This document shows, piece by piece, positions 52,161-64,000 of a stretch of 64,000 nucleotides of DNA. The position numbers and the translations under genes are program-made. This stretch comes from Trichoplax adhaerens. Its lineage: Eukaryota; Placozoa; Uniplacotomia; Trichoplacea; Trichoplacidae. The number at the start of each line of letters is the position of its first letter. Position 1 is the first letter of the stretch. The notes beneath the pieces were generated by a model, which searched no databases, was not told the DNA's origin, and saw nothing but the letters and a program-made list of their open reading frames with translations. The stretch is from positions 3,486,512 to 3,550,511 of the forward strand of contig NW_002060948.1 of NCBI RefSeq assembly GCF_000150275.1, written 5' to 3'.

Positions 52161-55100
52161 TTTCATGGACTGAAAATCGTTATTGCACTTTACAAATCCA
52201 AAACCTAACGAGCAATGAAGAATAATCAGCAAATTTCTGAACTTCTTCATAAACTTTCCATCTTCTTGGCCAGTATGAATGGAATTAAGAGCACTTTTAA
52301 GCGTAAAGAAGCTCATAACGTGCCTTTTCTTCAACTACAAGTTAATGTTAAATCAATAACTTATGTCCTAATTCAGAACGAAGAATTACTTTCTCACTGT
52401 CATCTTTTCTTCATGATACCTTCCATTGCCTCGATGGATAGTAATCATGGTGTAGCTATGTGATAAAGTGTCTTCTCAATAATGAAGCAAGAACTACAGT
52501 TTCTTGTAAATTTCTTTTTATTACATAAGTTATGTTCGTCTAATAACTATCAAGGACTATCTAGATGCAACCAGGCTATCTCTAAACTATCGAAATTACT
52601 ACATCAATATTCACGATTTATATATAATTCTATTATCTCGTATACAATTCATCTATTTTCGTACGCTCTAACAATCTTAGTCTTAAGATCTATCCGTGGC
52701 TGTACTACAAACTATAAATACTAAATACAGTATTTCATGGTTTATAATTTATTCTGTTGTGATTTAATGATCTACTAATTATAGTATTAGTGAACTTGTA
52801 TGTAAAAATTTTTGAATAAGAATGGTGTATTTTCTGTTAATGAAACGATAACAGATGTATTCATAATTATTGAAAGTTAGGCGACTGATTTTGTGAAATC
52901 TTGAAAAAGTAAGCCTTTAATCATAAATTCTCTAGCAATCTTAAATCTAATTTACAGCTAAGATACACATATCATAGCTAGTATAATTTCACTAAAAAGA
53001 GAATAAATTTTTGCCTTTTTCGATAACCATTGCTGCTAAAAAATATATCAATTTTAATGTCACTGCCATATCATAGCGTTTTTACAAGGAATATAACATA
53101 AAGAATATTTCCAGAACGTAGCCTGTATTTGTAATTATTTTACTCTTTCCAATATTATTGAATAAACACTGTTTGCGGATAGCTATAACAACGGTATTAC
53201 TTTCATCAAATAACATCCTATACTAATTTTAACTGATATGATAATTGATTGAAGGGAATTAAATAAACTTTATTGATCTGATTAACAAAACTATTATCAT
53301 TTTGAATTTTAGCTCACTCAAATCTGAATCTATAAATTACATATACAATTGAAAGCAAATCAGTAAAATTATAAGTATCTTGATATAAACTGATAACCCC
53401 TATTATAGCCATTTTTTTAATTACTTGAAAATTATTAAGTGCCTTGCGGGATTGCTTAAAGGAAAAGCTTTCAAATTGAAGTCTAGCAATCTCTTAGCTA
53501 TGCATACAATCGACCGATAAACTAGTGTACTACCCCACTCGCCTACATTCGTATACACGTAAACGATAAGTTAACTTTACTGAACCTATAATTTTACAAA
53601 GTAATAGCTAAGCAAACTTGACTTGATATATACACAAACAAAAGTATTTAATAAGATTAATATATAACGTAATAATCCAGTTGTTCTTTATTAAAAGTCT
53701 TCCAACTTGACAACAAGATCCTGGAAATCAAAGTTCAAATCCATTGTGGTCACGACTGAGCAATGTTAGAATGAATTGAAAACTATAAATATATTGCAGG
53801 AATACAGTCCTAAAATGGAAGTGTAATCAATAACGCATTGCTAAAAATATTATCAAATGAATTAATTTTGGAGAATAATAAAATTGGTAACACAAATATT
53901 GGAAGAATTTAACAGCAGTTTACGTAACCTTTGAAATAGGGACCCGAACCCTATCACCCTAATTATCAAATTCGACCTTCATTGATGAAGCAATTACTCT
54001 TACGTTCTTTACATTCTTCCTATGTGTCATGAACGCATGCTAGTAAAGAAGCCATAATAAACATAGTTTTTTATTACTGAGATATAGCACAGTTAAACAA
54101 CTCTCGATAATTATTGTTAAATTTAACTCAATTTCACTTTTCTGTGATCTCGTAAGGTAAATAATATTAATAAATCGATGGATAAAACTTTAAACGCTAC
54201 AGTGGGAGTGCAAGCAGGTCCCAGTATTTGTATCACGTTTGATGAGTAAATTTAATGGATATGATTAAATTCTCTATTCTCTACTTCAATACTCAGCTTG
54301 AAATCCAATTACATATAACTAAGCTGCAATGTAATTTTGATAAAATGATATACCTTATCGTGACAATTTTATGAATTCGAATAGGCCGGTAACTAGTAAT
54401 AAAAAAGACGAAATACTATTATTTAGATAAGAAGTAACGTTAGAAATAAAATTCAGCTAGCTTTCTGGACTCTGTAATATTAAACTACATTTTTACGCGT
54501 AAAACTATATATATACTGCATTGAGATAGAAATCTAGTAAAGTTAAACAGCGAAAATAAGTACCGTGCAAGAGAATTTTATAAATTCATTGAATAGCTTA
54601 TGTATAGTAAAATTCTAACATGATAAAATAATAAATAATTATCCTAATTACAAAAGATATTTTCAATTTGATGCTTACGTGTCCGACGTAACAATTACCA
54701 AAGGGATTAGCGAATTACTTAGATGGAATATTTATTAAATCAGCTTTCTTGTCAAGATCCTTTAGAAAAATGGAATAGCGATTGATAATTTAACATATAT
54801 AAGAAGATATTTACACAGTCGAACAGAAAATAAATCAATTAATCACTTAAACCTTTTTAAAGTAAGAATAATATAATGATTATAGAACCTTATAACATTT
54901 AAATTATTTACAAGATCGATCCACATTGTACCTGATATTTAGACACCTTTGTTTTATTTCCTCTTACTTTATGAGGCTTGGAATTTATTTTCCTGTTAAC
55001 ATTATTTATCATAATTTCTATCGCATTCATGACGAACCATTAATTATTTCACCCAAAAACTCGATTGTATCTTCTATTTGTTGTGAAAAGAAAGTAACCA

Positions 55101-55897
55101 TAATTGTCATCAAAATATTGAAATTCGAATAACATTCTTGGTAGTCATGGATGTTGTTGTTAGAGTAATATAACGGCAATTTATGTCACTATATATTTTT
55201 CTGAAGCAAGACTTTGTAGAAACAAATAAAATACGTCAATGATAAGTCAATATCCAGTTAAAGCGACAAAAGACAGATTCAACTATTATATCAATTGGTT
55301 GCAGCAATATGCAAAATAAATCAGATAAGCGTGCCTTTGAGTTCTATTCAGACAAAACTGTAAATACAACTTCTCAACTCCGTTCTAATTTATTATTTAG
55401 TACGACGTATTATCATTCTTTTCAAAGAACTATCAGTATTACAGATTAATTGGTATATCAAATTAATGAATAAGATTTGGATGTACCGCTTCTAATTCTC
55501 AATTTCATCTACACTCATCTATAAGTGGGAAGATCCCTAGAAAAGGATTAAAGAGTAACAACAGACTTTTACATCTCCTCAAGCTAAGAATTTACTAACA
55601 TTTTCTCTCTATCGATTTAAGTACAGTTAAAATCAACTTGAAAACTTCGTAGGTTAATAAATCGATTTGTGAGCAAGTTTTAAATTTTCTACTGAAGAAT
55701 CCTACTTTAAAACTGCTATTGTAGAACTCAGCAATAAAACTATTAGTAATTAAACTATTTTTCGCTATTCGTATGTGGATCACTAGTTAGTATACAGAAT
55801 TTTGCATTTAATTATCAGTAAAGATAATACGTGGTTATTAATTAACAGAAGACGGTTGGTTAAATACCTGGCTAAAAGATATAGAAATCGAAAACCC
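52161..55897. other. Intergenic stretch between transposase-like gene and first 7TM gene
   Basis: AT-rich with short open frames that I do not recognise (for example 52215-52463 plus). No exon, RNA gene or clear repeat is supported. The promoter of the 7TM gene should lie at its right end. Confidence 0.45.
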
Positions 55898-57307
55898 ATG
55901 GATCTCGCGATGAAAATACCAGTATTCTTATCAATGTTATATATCGTTACTATCACGGCAAAAATATCAAGTGCTAATGGTTATCGAACAGTCTTTGTGA
56001 ACCTAGATGGTAAGACTTTAAATAAAATGAAATTTGTCAAAAATGATGTACCGATTCAAGTAGATGCAGAAACTAGGCATAACATAACCAGTAAATGGCT
56101 AAAATTACGATTTAAGCAAATAGGAACATCGGGCAATAAAATGTCCAAACTATCCATGAAATCTCTTAATCAAGACTCTTTCACAAAAATTCAATCATCA
56201 AGTAATCACAGAATACATCGTCGAGCGATTAACACTGAGGCAAATGTTAGGGATCATTGCCAATTAAGAGAGATAAAATATCAAGCGTATCGTTGGATCA
56301 ATACTTCTCATATTTTTTTACTAAATGATGATACAAGTAGAGCATTCAAAGTTGCCCAAATAACGGAGATATCAGGAAACAATAAAAGTAACGTGCATAT
56401 AAGAATCTGTACAGAAGTTATTGATAATAGATGGAATGAGACTTTAAGAGTTTTAAATTATATTACACCAACACTAGAATTATTTTGCTACACACCAGTA
56501 ATCATATTGCATATTGTAATATCTCGGCTAAATGAACGGTTCGATTACTTTTTCTTAAGTACATTACTTGGCACGATTGGTTACAAAATATTGAGACTAG
56601 CTGGCTCAATACTGCAGCATATTCGACCTTCTTTATTACCTGAATGCCAAGTATTGGCTACATTTAGGCATTATTTTCTAACCGTATCCTATGCATCAAT
56701 GATTGTGGTAGTCTTTGATATTTATTTCTATTTCTCTTGTCATACTCCTCCTTCTTCAGAAGGTTTATTAAAAATCTATTACATCTGTTTTGCATGGCTA
56801 ATTCCAGCGATGCTATCAATAACGTTGTTTTCGATCAAGTATGTCGACAATTCGTATGATATTTTAGACGGTACCCCACGGTGTGATATTACTGAAACTT
56901 GGGCTCGTATGGCCTTTGTTATCATTCCATGCGTTATTACATTTTTAATTACCATCTTGTTTCCGTTTTTTGCAAAGAAAGTTATCAGATCTCGAAGACT
57001 AAAGTATCGAAGAGCATCGGAAGATAAGAAGCTAATTGCTAGAAAGTACAATTGCATCATTAAATATACCATCTTTGTTATGATTATTTTGGCTGCCAAT
57101 TTAGTCAACGACACAACAGAAGTCAGTATTGCAACTCATCAACGAATAGTTCAATTGCACGTTTTTGCTCGCGTTGCTGATATTTTATGTGCCATATTCA
57201 GTGTAATTGTCATGGCTGTAATGTTTTTTAAATGGTTAAAAGTAATGAACAGCTTTGCCAATCGTAGGCAAGACCTCAATCAACTTATGAATCATAATCA
57301 ACAATAA
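55898..57307 (+). CDS. Seven-transmembrane receptor, class B (adhesion/methuselah)-like
   Basis: A single-exon G-protein-coupled receptor. The frame is open from an earlier Met at 55802 (501 codons). I start at 55898, just before a signal peptide (MKIPVFLSMLYIVTITAKISS); Met at 55910 is equally possible. In the 501-residue numbering, the extracellular part runs to about 220, with N-glycosylation sites and the pairs C153/C203. Seven helices follow at about 221-241, 247-268, 288-312, 321-343, 367-391, 417-434 and 451-478. C282 at the top of helix 3 and C361 in the second outer loop would form the usual receptor disulfide. The third inner loop is long and basic. No GPS cleavage motif is seen, which favours the methuselah/secretin side. 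The tail is short. The ligand is unknown. A second 7TM gene lies about 3 kb downstream. Confidence 0.8.
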   Translation: MDLAMKIPVFLSMLYIVTITAKISSANGYRTVFVNLDGKTLNKMKFVKNDVPIQVDAETRHNITSKWLKLRFKQIGTSGNKMSKLSMKSLNQDSFTKIQSSSNHRIHRRAINTEANVRDHCQLREIKYQAYRWINTSHIFLLNDDTSRAFKVAQITEISGNNKSNVHIRICTEVIDNRWNETLRVLNYITPTLELFCYTPVIILHIVISRLNERFDYFFLSTLLGTIGYKILRLAGSILQHIRPSLLPECQVLATFRHYFLTVSYASMIVVVFDIYFYFSCHTPPSSEGLLKIYYICFAWLIPAMLSITLFSIKYVDNSYDILDGTPRCDITETWARMAFVIIPCVITFLITILFPFFAKKVIRSRRLKYRRASEDKKLIARKYNCIIKYTIFVMIILAANLVNDTTEVSIATHQRIVQLHVFARVADILCAIFSVIVMAVMFFKWLKVMNSFANRRQDLNQLMNHNQQ

Positions 57308-57356
57308 TATCATACTTTATAGAATAGTAATAAGATGGCTTTTACTAATTTAAATC

Positions 57357-57362
57357 AATAAA
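57357..57362 (+). terminator. Likely polyadenylation signal AATAAA
   Basis: AATAAA lies 50 bases after the stop codon of the single-exon 7TM gene, a usual distance for a poly(A) signal in a compact genome. Confidence 0.5.
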
Positions 57363-60201
57363 TATTTCATCTACTGTATACCTAGCGATATTTCTGGTGT
57401 TTATTCGATTTATTTCCTTCAATAAAGTTATATCTTTCAATACTGATAGATATAAAATATTTTGTAGGCCGCGTCCAAGCGTAGGGAAAGACGTCTTGAA
57501 GGAGACATAAATTAAGACATAAACAGAATAAGCGACTATGTATAGTATTATTTATTACTTATTAGTCAATCTGCTACTTTTATATCTGTATTGTAAATTC
57601 ATTACTTCTCAGTAAATAACTTTATTAAGTTGAGGGGAAAAAGCTGTCCAAATGTAGTACTTATTCCTTCAAGTTGGTTATGATAAGATCTCTATGTATG
57701 TGAGAAAAAATATTGAACAATCCAGTCCAAACAATGATTGGACTAGCTAAATTTAGTCTTTCCTCAATTAAATTCTGTAGTAATCCATCCCGTATGAAAT
57801 GGGAATGTATATCTGCTTACGCTACGTATATTTATACAATTTACCGCTGCTTAGGTTAGTTTACATTAATCTCTGCATAACAATCATCAATCGTACAAGA
57901 ATACATACATTACTGCAATATAATGTATATATATATATATATATTAATTGATTAATTAATTCGTCAGTAAAACGAAGAATTATTATAATCAGCAATTAAT
58001 ACAGAATAAAAGGCGATAGCAAAGAAATGATATAAGAATAAAAGGATATAATGTCATGTCGATCTAAAAAATGGCACGTTTCAAATTTCATAACATTGTC
58101 TCACTGATTTCGGGAATAGATAACTGGCTGAATACTAGTCAATAGCGAGAATATATGACCAATAACGATGAAATGAAAAGTTATAGTTTAACTCGATAGC
58201 ACAACTATAGTACTGTATATATAATGCATTGATTTCATGATAGAATAATGAACTAGTGCTATAAAGCAAGTCCAGTAATAAATACTAGGATCAATCACTT
58301 TCGATACGCTATCTGATTTAGCCATCGAATTATCGATTTTATACGTACTAATTTCCAAGAAAGACGAGTTCAATGAATGACATATAATACCTAGCATTCA
58401 ATAAAATGCAGACTGAAATCATAGATGAATAATCAATTAAGACTACAATGATATCATAATATAATAAAGACGAAAATAATTTATTTATTTTATTTTAATT
58501 AAGAAAATAGGCATTTTCAACGAGTTATGGGTGTTTAATACATAATATTCTAAACGAAGGATTTATCGAGATACAATCCTGAATTTTCTATTGAAATTTT
58601 GTAATAAAACTATTAAATTTGTTACGACGCCTGCTAATCAATTATATAATTGTCATTGTAATATAGGACAAAATCATTAAAAAAATAAATAAAACAGAGT
58701 TAGGAAATGTTTGAAGGGGCGATTGTACAATTCATGATAAAATTGTACTCTGTTGCCGATGATTGGCATCACTAATTAGAATAGTTTATAAATATAAGCC
58801 TACTACCTGGATATGCCCAGTCGGTATGTTAAGTTACAGTACGCATCCTTTAGTCTGGGTCATTCACGTAGGATTATTTCAAAGTTGAGTAATAAAATTC
58901 GAAATTGATCTCTTTGAAAGTCAATACTGATGTCTGTAATCATATTCAATACTAATATCAAGAAAGAGAGTAAAGAACATGGATAAAATATAGCAGAGCT
59001 GACGCGCATATAGGAGGACTTTTATACATACTGCCATAAAATAATCACCTTGCAAGATGAGATACTGTTCAGTAATGACTAATCTCGAGAGCATATGCTT
59101 CCATGGCAATGGCACAATTTAGAGCGTTGTGTTTTGATCTATTGACATTCTATAACGACAGATTCTCTATTTCCTTTCATAGGCCCCCCAATAAGGAAAT
59201 AATATTGGGCTGTCATGGTGACTTCTTAAAAATGCTGCTGACCTATGAAATAAATCAGCAGTATATATCGTTTTGTTCAAGTAATTATAATATCTGAGAC
59301 CCAGTGAATCTACTAAAAGGAGTGTAACCCGAACTAGAACCACTGCAATCTGTATGCATTCTCCTCACTTGTATCGAAGTTCAAAGGCTAGATATTTTTA
59401 CCGAGAAGTTACTGGGGATATCACACTTCTGTAATACAAAAACTTATTTTGCCTTACTGCAATGAATTCATTTTCAACAATTCACGTATCTAATTAAAAA
59501 GATACAATGCTCATTAAACAAAAACAGACACATCGATTAAGCGCTTTGCATACGATATAGTGCCCGATTGCAATTGCAGTGCAGTATTAAAGTGTATCAT
59601 GGTTTAGACTTCCGTAAATAGGAGGCAGCTGGTAGAAGGGAAGTTACGCCACATGATAGTAACAGAAAAATCGCCATTAATCTCAGCGTTTATTACGGTA
59701 TTTCGTAGCAAAATATTCCATCCTATTAAGAGTAGCAGTACGTCGTTATTAACCATGACCATTCGATTCGAAAAATCTGTCATTATTGTGATATTTAATA
59801 AAAACTATACAGCGATACTAATTATTCAATTTAATTAATAAATATACTGTCTAGAGTAAATTCATCAATTGATGAATACTGTATAGTACGTTTCATGCAT
59901 GTCCTGCGATGGTGCAGTTTGTAGAATAACAATTTCATAAAGTTACTTATTGCATATACCTATTGTCAATCAACTAATTGAATTTAACGATTTTCCTTGA
60001 TGATATTCTCTATAATAGGTATCACAAGAATCGTCATCATTTTGATATCTCTACTTGAATAATTTGATAAAAATTAAATTGGATTTTTATTTTTTATCCA
60101 AATACGATTCCAATTATAATTGAATATTTGGGCAATATTCTCTTGCTACGTTAATAAAGGTTTACAACTTTACGAGCAGAAGAAAGAGACTTGAATAGAA
60201 A
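57363..60201. other. Intergenic stretch between the two 7TM genes
   Basis: AT-rich, with a TA dinucleotide microsatellite at about 57924-57944. I support no exon. It should contain the promoter of the downstream receptor. Confidence 0.45.
57924..57944. repeat. TA dinucleotide microsatellite
   Basis: An uninterrupted run of alternating T and A of about 20 bases, followed by ATTAATTGATTAATTAATT. Confidence 0.8.
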
Positions 60202-62830
60202 ATGGCCGCCAACAAACACTTCAATTTATTATTCTTTTGCATAACCATACTCTTAATTTCGGATTCTTTGTCGACAAATAAAATAAGAGTATCTATTTCT
60301 GAAGGTAAAGGATGTTTTTCCCTGCACTGTTTCTAACAATTAGAATTCAGTGATTTTATTTTGATGTCTTGCGTTGATTAAAATATTCACTGTAGTACAG
60401 AATTGAGCAATATTTGCAGAAGTTCCTGGTAATACGAAATTTGCTGTATTTTCGTACGCTTTTTATTGACTATTTGTAATAGATGGTAATCGCAACATCA
60501 TTTTTTCTTGTCACTCCTATCCTAAAGAAAGCATTGCGCTTAAAGATGCGCGTCTACAGTAGATGTTAGGAGAATTTAAATCTCTCATTTCTAATATTTT
60601 AGATCCTGACTTCGTTCCAGACCGGAGCCAGTTGGGCAAAAGAACAGTTGTAACGGAAATGATCCAAAAACGATCATCGCGACGTTCATGCAGATCAATA
60701 GACACAATATTGTCCTGCTCTAATGACGATCAGGATACAAAGGCATTTCCTGGTCTATGTCATTGCGATTCAGAATGTATTCTATATGGAGATTGCTGTA
60801 TGAATTATAAAAATCCTTGTCCAGAGACTAATGTAAGTCTTGTGACTACGACAAATCGGTCTTGCAAAAAAGTTCAGATGACAAATTGGATAAAGCAACG
60901 ATTGCCAGCTAGACAGAATAAAACGTTGGTTAGTTTATATAACTATCGTTGTCTAAAAGGCTCTTTGGTCGTTACAAAATGCCCTTCGCATTGGAGCGAT
61001 AGTTACTATCGCAATAAATGTGAGAATATATCAGATACATTCAACTTTTATAGTCATGTACCTGTTGTCCATAATACAACCAATATCGCCTATAGAAACA
61101 TTTACTGTGCTCTTTGCCATCGAGTTAATGTAACAAATTTACAAGATATCCGCTTTTGGAGCATTGCTATAAAATGTAATTTATCGGAAAATGCTATTGA
61201 GTTTTGGAGTTTACAGAGTGATGGTCTATGGAAATATTGCTCATTGATATCGTTGATTAATTATAATGATACGACATCGGCTCCGCGTAGAAAGTGTCGT
61301 CTAGAAATGGGTAATGAAATGATCTCTACATGTTTATCTGATCCAAAATCTCTGAAGATGAATCAAAGTTTTTTTCAAGCAATTCGAGACGGCTGCCAAA
61401 GCTATATCGCACCAATCGTTTCTGGCGGACAATTATACCACAATCCGTTTTGTTTAATGTGTAGTACAACAGCTATCCATCTTAATGTTAGTTGTCTGAT
61501 TAGATCACCGCTTCCACCTCAAATGGGTACTCTTGCATTCGGGGAAGGCTTCATAACAGATCTGGCAAATCCCGTGTACTATGACCTACATTATAATCCA
61601 CTCACGAGCACGATTACTTATCGAAAGTTTAGAGGCAATATGAAAGACAGTTTTACGCTTACAATATTGCTCTTTTGTGAAGTAGGAATGTTGTATAATC
61701 CTTGGACAAACCAATGCCAAAATGTGTTCCCAAAACCTATCGCTATATTATTGCATCAAGAGAATAAGACTGATCCATACAAAAATTCAACCAATAATAA
61801 TAGTAGTAATTTTGAAAACACTATGCAAAATCGAACTTGTCATCTTACCTATGGAAATGCAAATACTACTGCTTATTTCAACGCTACTCATGTTGTTTTT
61901 CTACCTACCAATAAGACTTTCTTAGCTGCAAGATTACCAAATCACAATAACCATTTTTCCTTTTATAACTGTACTACCAATAGCAGTAGTGCGTTAGTCA
62001 ATCAGACGTTAAGTACTGTTGTCTTATCCTCAGCTTTATATTATTCACCTGCTGTAATGTCTATCGTTGCATTTATGTTGCAAATTTATTTTCATTTTCA
62101 CAAGAGGTTAATTTGCCGATGGTGTATAGCATGTTGGTCACTTACAGTTATGTTGTTAGAGATTTCTATCATCATTAATCAATCGATACAGTCAACTCCA
62201 TCTGCAATATCCTCGATCGATTGCGATATACTATTAGCCGTCCATCACTTTCTTGAACTTTCCACATGTCTTTGGACTGTTGCGATAAGTAAGGATGTCT
62301 ATTACCGCAGTCGCCATGATGATTTTTTACATCATTCATCCTTTCCTTGCAATATATTTTGCTTCTCCCTTATGGCTTGGCTATTGCCTGGTGCAGCGGT
62401 TGGATGTTTCATAACTATCAATAAATATAGTTTAGGACTAACGTATGGTAACCATACTCATTGCCATCTCCAAGACGCTACCATTCTGGTATGGTATTCT
62501 TGCGTACCCTATTGCATCCTTGCAAGTGTCTGCCTTTTAATCTATATCGCGGCATTGCTATCAAGAGTGCAACATCATCGTCAAAGCAATAAGAATGATC
62601 GTCGCCTCAATGATGATTCTACGTGTGGGTACACGACCGATCAAGATCAATTCAGTGAATATCAAAAAATTTTATTCTTGATGCTTATGTCCACGGTTGT
62701 TAACTCCAATCTCATTGTACGCAGTATTGCAACTATGGCCACAACTACCCTATCGTATATGCAATATATCAGCATTAGTGTTCATTTTCTTCAGGGATTG
62801 ATTGTCGGTTGTGTTTCATTTGTTGTATGA
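60202..62830 (+). CDS. Seven-transmembrane receptor with somatomedin-B domain
   Basis: Two exons, 60202-60304 and 60570-62830, give 787 residues. Exon 1 is a signal peptide (MAANKHFNLLFFCITILLIS) ending in a split Gly codon. Joining at the AG at 60568-60569 keeps the frame and skips an in-frame TAG at 60560. A long single frame also begins at Met 60563, but that version lacks a signal peptide. Residues about 75-118 hold eight cysteines in the somatomedin-B pattern (CHCDSEC, five residues, CC, six residues, C). A large, heavily N-glycosylated ectodomain follows, with CEVGMLYNPWTNQC just before its last part, as in methuselah-like receptors. Seven helices fill about 522-787. The frame stops right after helix 7; a small 3' exon at 62938-62955 (VLAWC) could replace the last codons. 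Ligand unknown; same broad class as the upstream neighbour. Confidence 0.83.
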
Positions 62831-64000
62831 CTATTTTAGACAAGTATTTGCTTTCAACAGTTTATCATGCATGTATTGATTGAATTTCAATGTTGGTAAG
62901 TTTTCAACTGTTTCACTTAACATGGTAATCTTCTTAGGTGTTGGCCTGGTGTTAAAACATGAGCCATTAGCGTTAATTATCTGTGGCGTAGCGCATTTCT
63001 TGAATAGCGTTCTTTCTTTGAACCTTCATTCACTTCATTAAATACTGTAAAGTGTCAACCTAGTCTATCGGATATCTGTAACATTTGATGCATGTACACT
63101 GAGCTAATGTTCAACGATAGTATGAAAGTATTTTGTTATTGCAAACAGCCCTGTCCTGCCCAGTGCCATGGACTACAAAAAGAAATACCTATAGAGCAAT
63201 TCGCTGGTAGCGTATTTCTTTGATAGTCCATGACTGTGATGAACATTGTCTGGATCAACGCTCGATTGCAATATCGATTGATTTTTACTGACGTCTGCTT
63301 AAATTCATATTGAGTAGTCTCATTTTAAACTTTTGCACGTTTGTATGCATCCATTTGGCTGGCCCAGAAGCCAAAGGCATTTGCGATCTACTGCACATCC
63401 ATCGCTTGCTTGGCATGATTCACTTAATATCCATGATTGCTAATGATAGCTAGTTAGATCCATCTTGGCACCAATTGCGACAAGCCGTTGCGCTCATCCA
63501 CAACCGCTATACAGTAGAGTCGAATCCGCCACGCCTGTCCATCACTCTAGCATACTGTACTATACTGTACGTACAGTACGTAGATGCACTCATACTGTAG
63601 AGTATCGGGTAGTCCGTAACAACCTCGGACACGTTACCGTATCGGCTCGTCGTTACAGCCTGTTACCATGTGAGCCGATACGCTGACGTAAACACCAGTG
63701 TTGACCGTTGAAATTTCACTCATAAAAAGCTTGACGCTAGAGGACGCTGAAACGGATCGCAACCACCCACGTCCCAATGACGAACCACTGACGCATGTCA
63801 CTCAACAACCAACTTTCTTCATCACTCCATGTCAACAACAAGTCTGCAAAGATGATTGCAGCTGATAAACTACCATGACCTAAAACTAGTACTACTGTAG
63901 TACTTGCTACCGGGATCAGCATTAATCAACAGCTCTACGACTTCTAGATACTGTACATAGATATCCTTCCATGTGTCAATGGATGTTATTCATTGGGTGC
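62831..64000. other. 3' flank with short palindromic GTAC words
   Basis: Less AT-rich than the rest, without a supported exon apart from the possible 62938-62955 tail exon of the receptor. A small palindrome cluster (TACTGTACTATACTGTACG and TACAGTACG) lies at 63551-63582, and ACTAGTACTACTGTAGTACT at about 63885-63904. Confidence 0.45.
63551..63582. repeat. Palindromic GTAC cluster, third site
   Basis: A short block of TACTGTAC, ATACTGTAC and GTACAGTAC words of the same type as the blocks at 23.6 and 47.9 kb. Confidence 0.6.

Noticed and set aside
52215-52463. Short plus-strand frame after the transposase-like gene
   Set aside because: No recognisable domain, low-complexity composition and no splice support; a chance frame in AT-rich DNA is as likely.
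53930-53990. Minus-strand hairpin with a 7-base TTCGGGT loop resembling a tRNA T-arm
   Set aside because: The loop lacks the near-invariant A58 and no matching acceptor, D or anticodon arms are seen.
60416-60425. Nine-base microexon between the two receptor exons
   Set aside because: The frame closes without it and nothing else supports it.
60560-60562. In-frame TAG between a signal-like stretch and the Met of the somatomedin-B receptor, suggesting a broken gene
   Set aside because: An acceptor AG at 60568-60569 joins the signal exon in phase and splices the stop out, so a nonsense mutation need not be assumed.

Overview
This window is AT-rich animal DNA. Its genes are split by many short introns (about 100-700 bp) with GT-AG borders, and the predicted proteins have signal peptides, ER-retrieval tails and 7TM receptors. 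There is no operon structure. The TRAIP orthologue and the adhesion/methuselah-type receptors indicate a metazoan. The low GC, compact introns and receptor types would suit a placozoan or another early-branching invertebrate, but that is inference.

The first 22.4 kb hold four paralogous genes (here A-D) for secreted or ER-lumen JmjC/cupin-like proteins. A (5'-part only, runs off the left edge), B and C lie on the minus strand. D lies on the plus strand, head-to-head with C. I rebuilt each by joining exons at GT-AG sites. Each has a signal peptide, a JmjC-type double-stranded beta-helix split over three exons, a conserved linker, a degenerate EF-hand-like segment, and a last exon with a canonical EF-hand loop, a Glu/Asp-rich tail and a C-terminal RDEL (B, C) or HDEL (D). 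Intron phases match throughout. A, C and D keep the HxD...H iron ligands. B has lost both histidines but is otherwise open, so it looks like a pseudoenzyme.

From 24987 to 28674 is a 16-exon TRAIP-like RING E3 ligase gene on the plus strand, with a 25-nt microexon inside the RING domain. From 33088 down to 29949 on the minus strand is a low-complexity Ser/Asn/Gln-rich gene with a short CCDC50-like helical segment; its 5' end was not found with certainty. About 18 kb from 33.1 to 51.1 kb is gene-poor. At 51084-52160 lies an intact single-exon Tc1/IS630-like transposase-derived ORF whose first catalytic aspartate is missing. The last 10 kb carry two 7TM receptors on the plus strand: a 501-codon single-exon class-B-like receptor, and a longer one with a somatomedin-B domain, whose signal peptide sits on a separate upstream exon.

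Repeats include an approximately 210-bp tandem duplication at 4134-4556 and blocks of alternating TACAGTAC/GTACTGTAC palindromes at about 23.6-23.8 kb, 47.93-47.99 kb and 63.55 kb. I found no tRNA, rRNA or CRISPR. The four JmjC/EF-hand/ER-retrieval genes, including one that has lost its metal site, are the most unusual content here.
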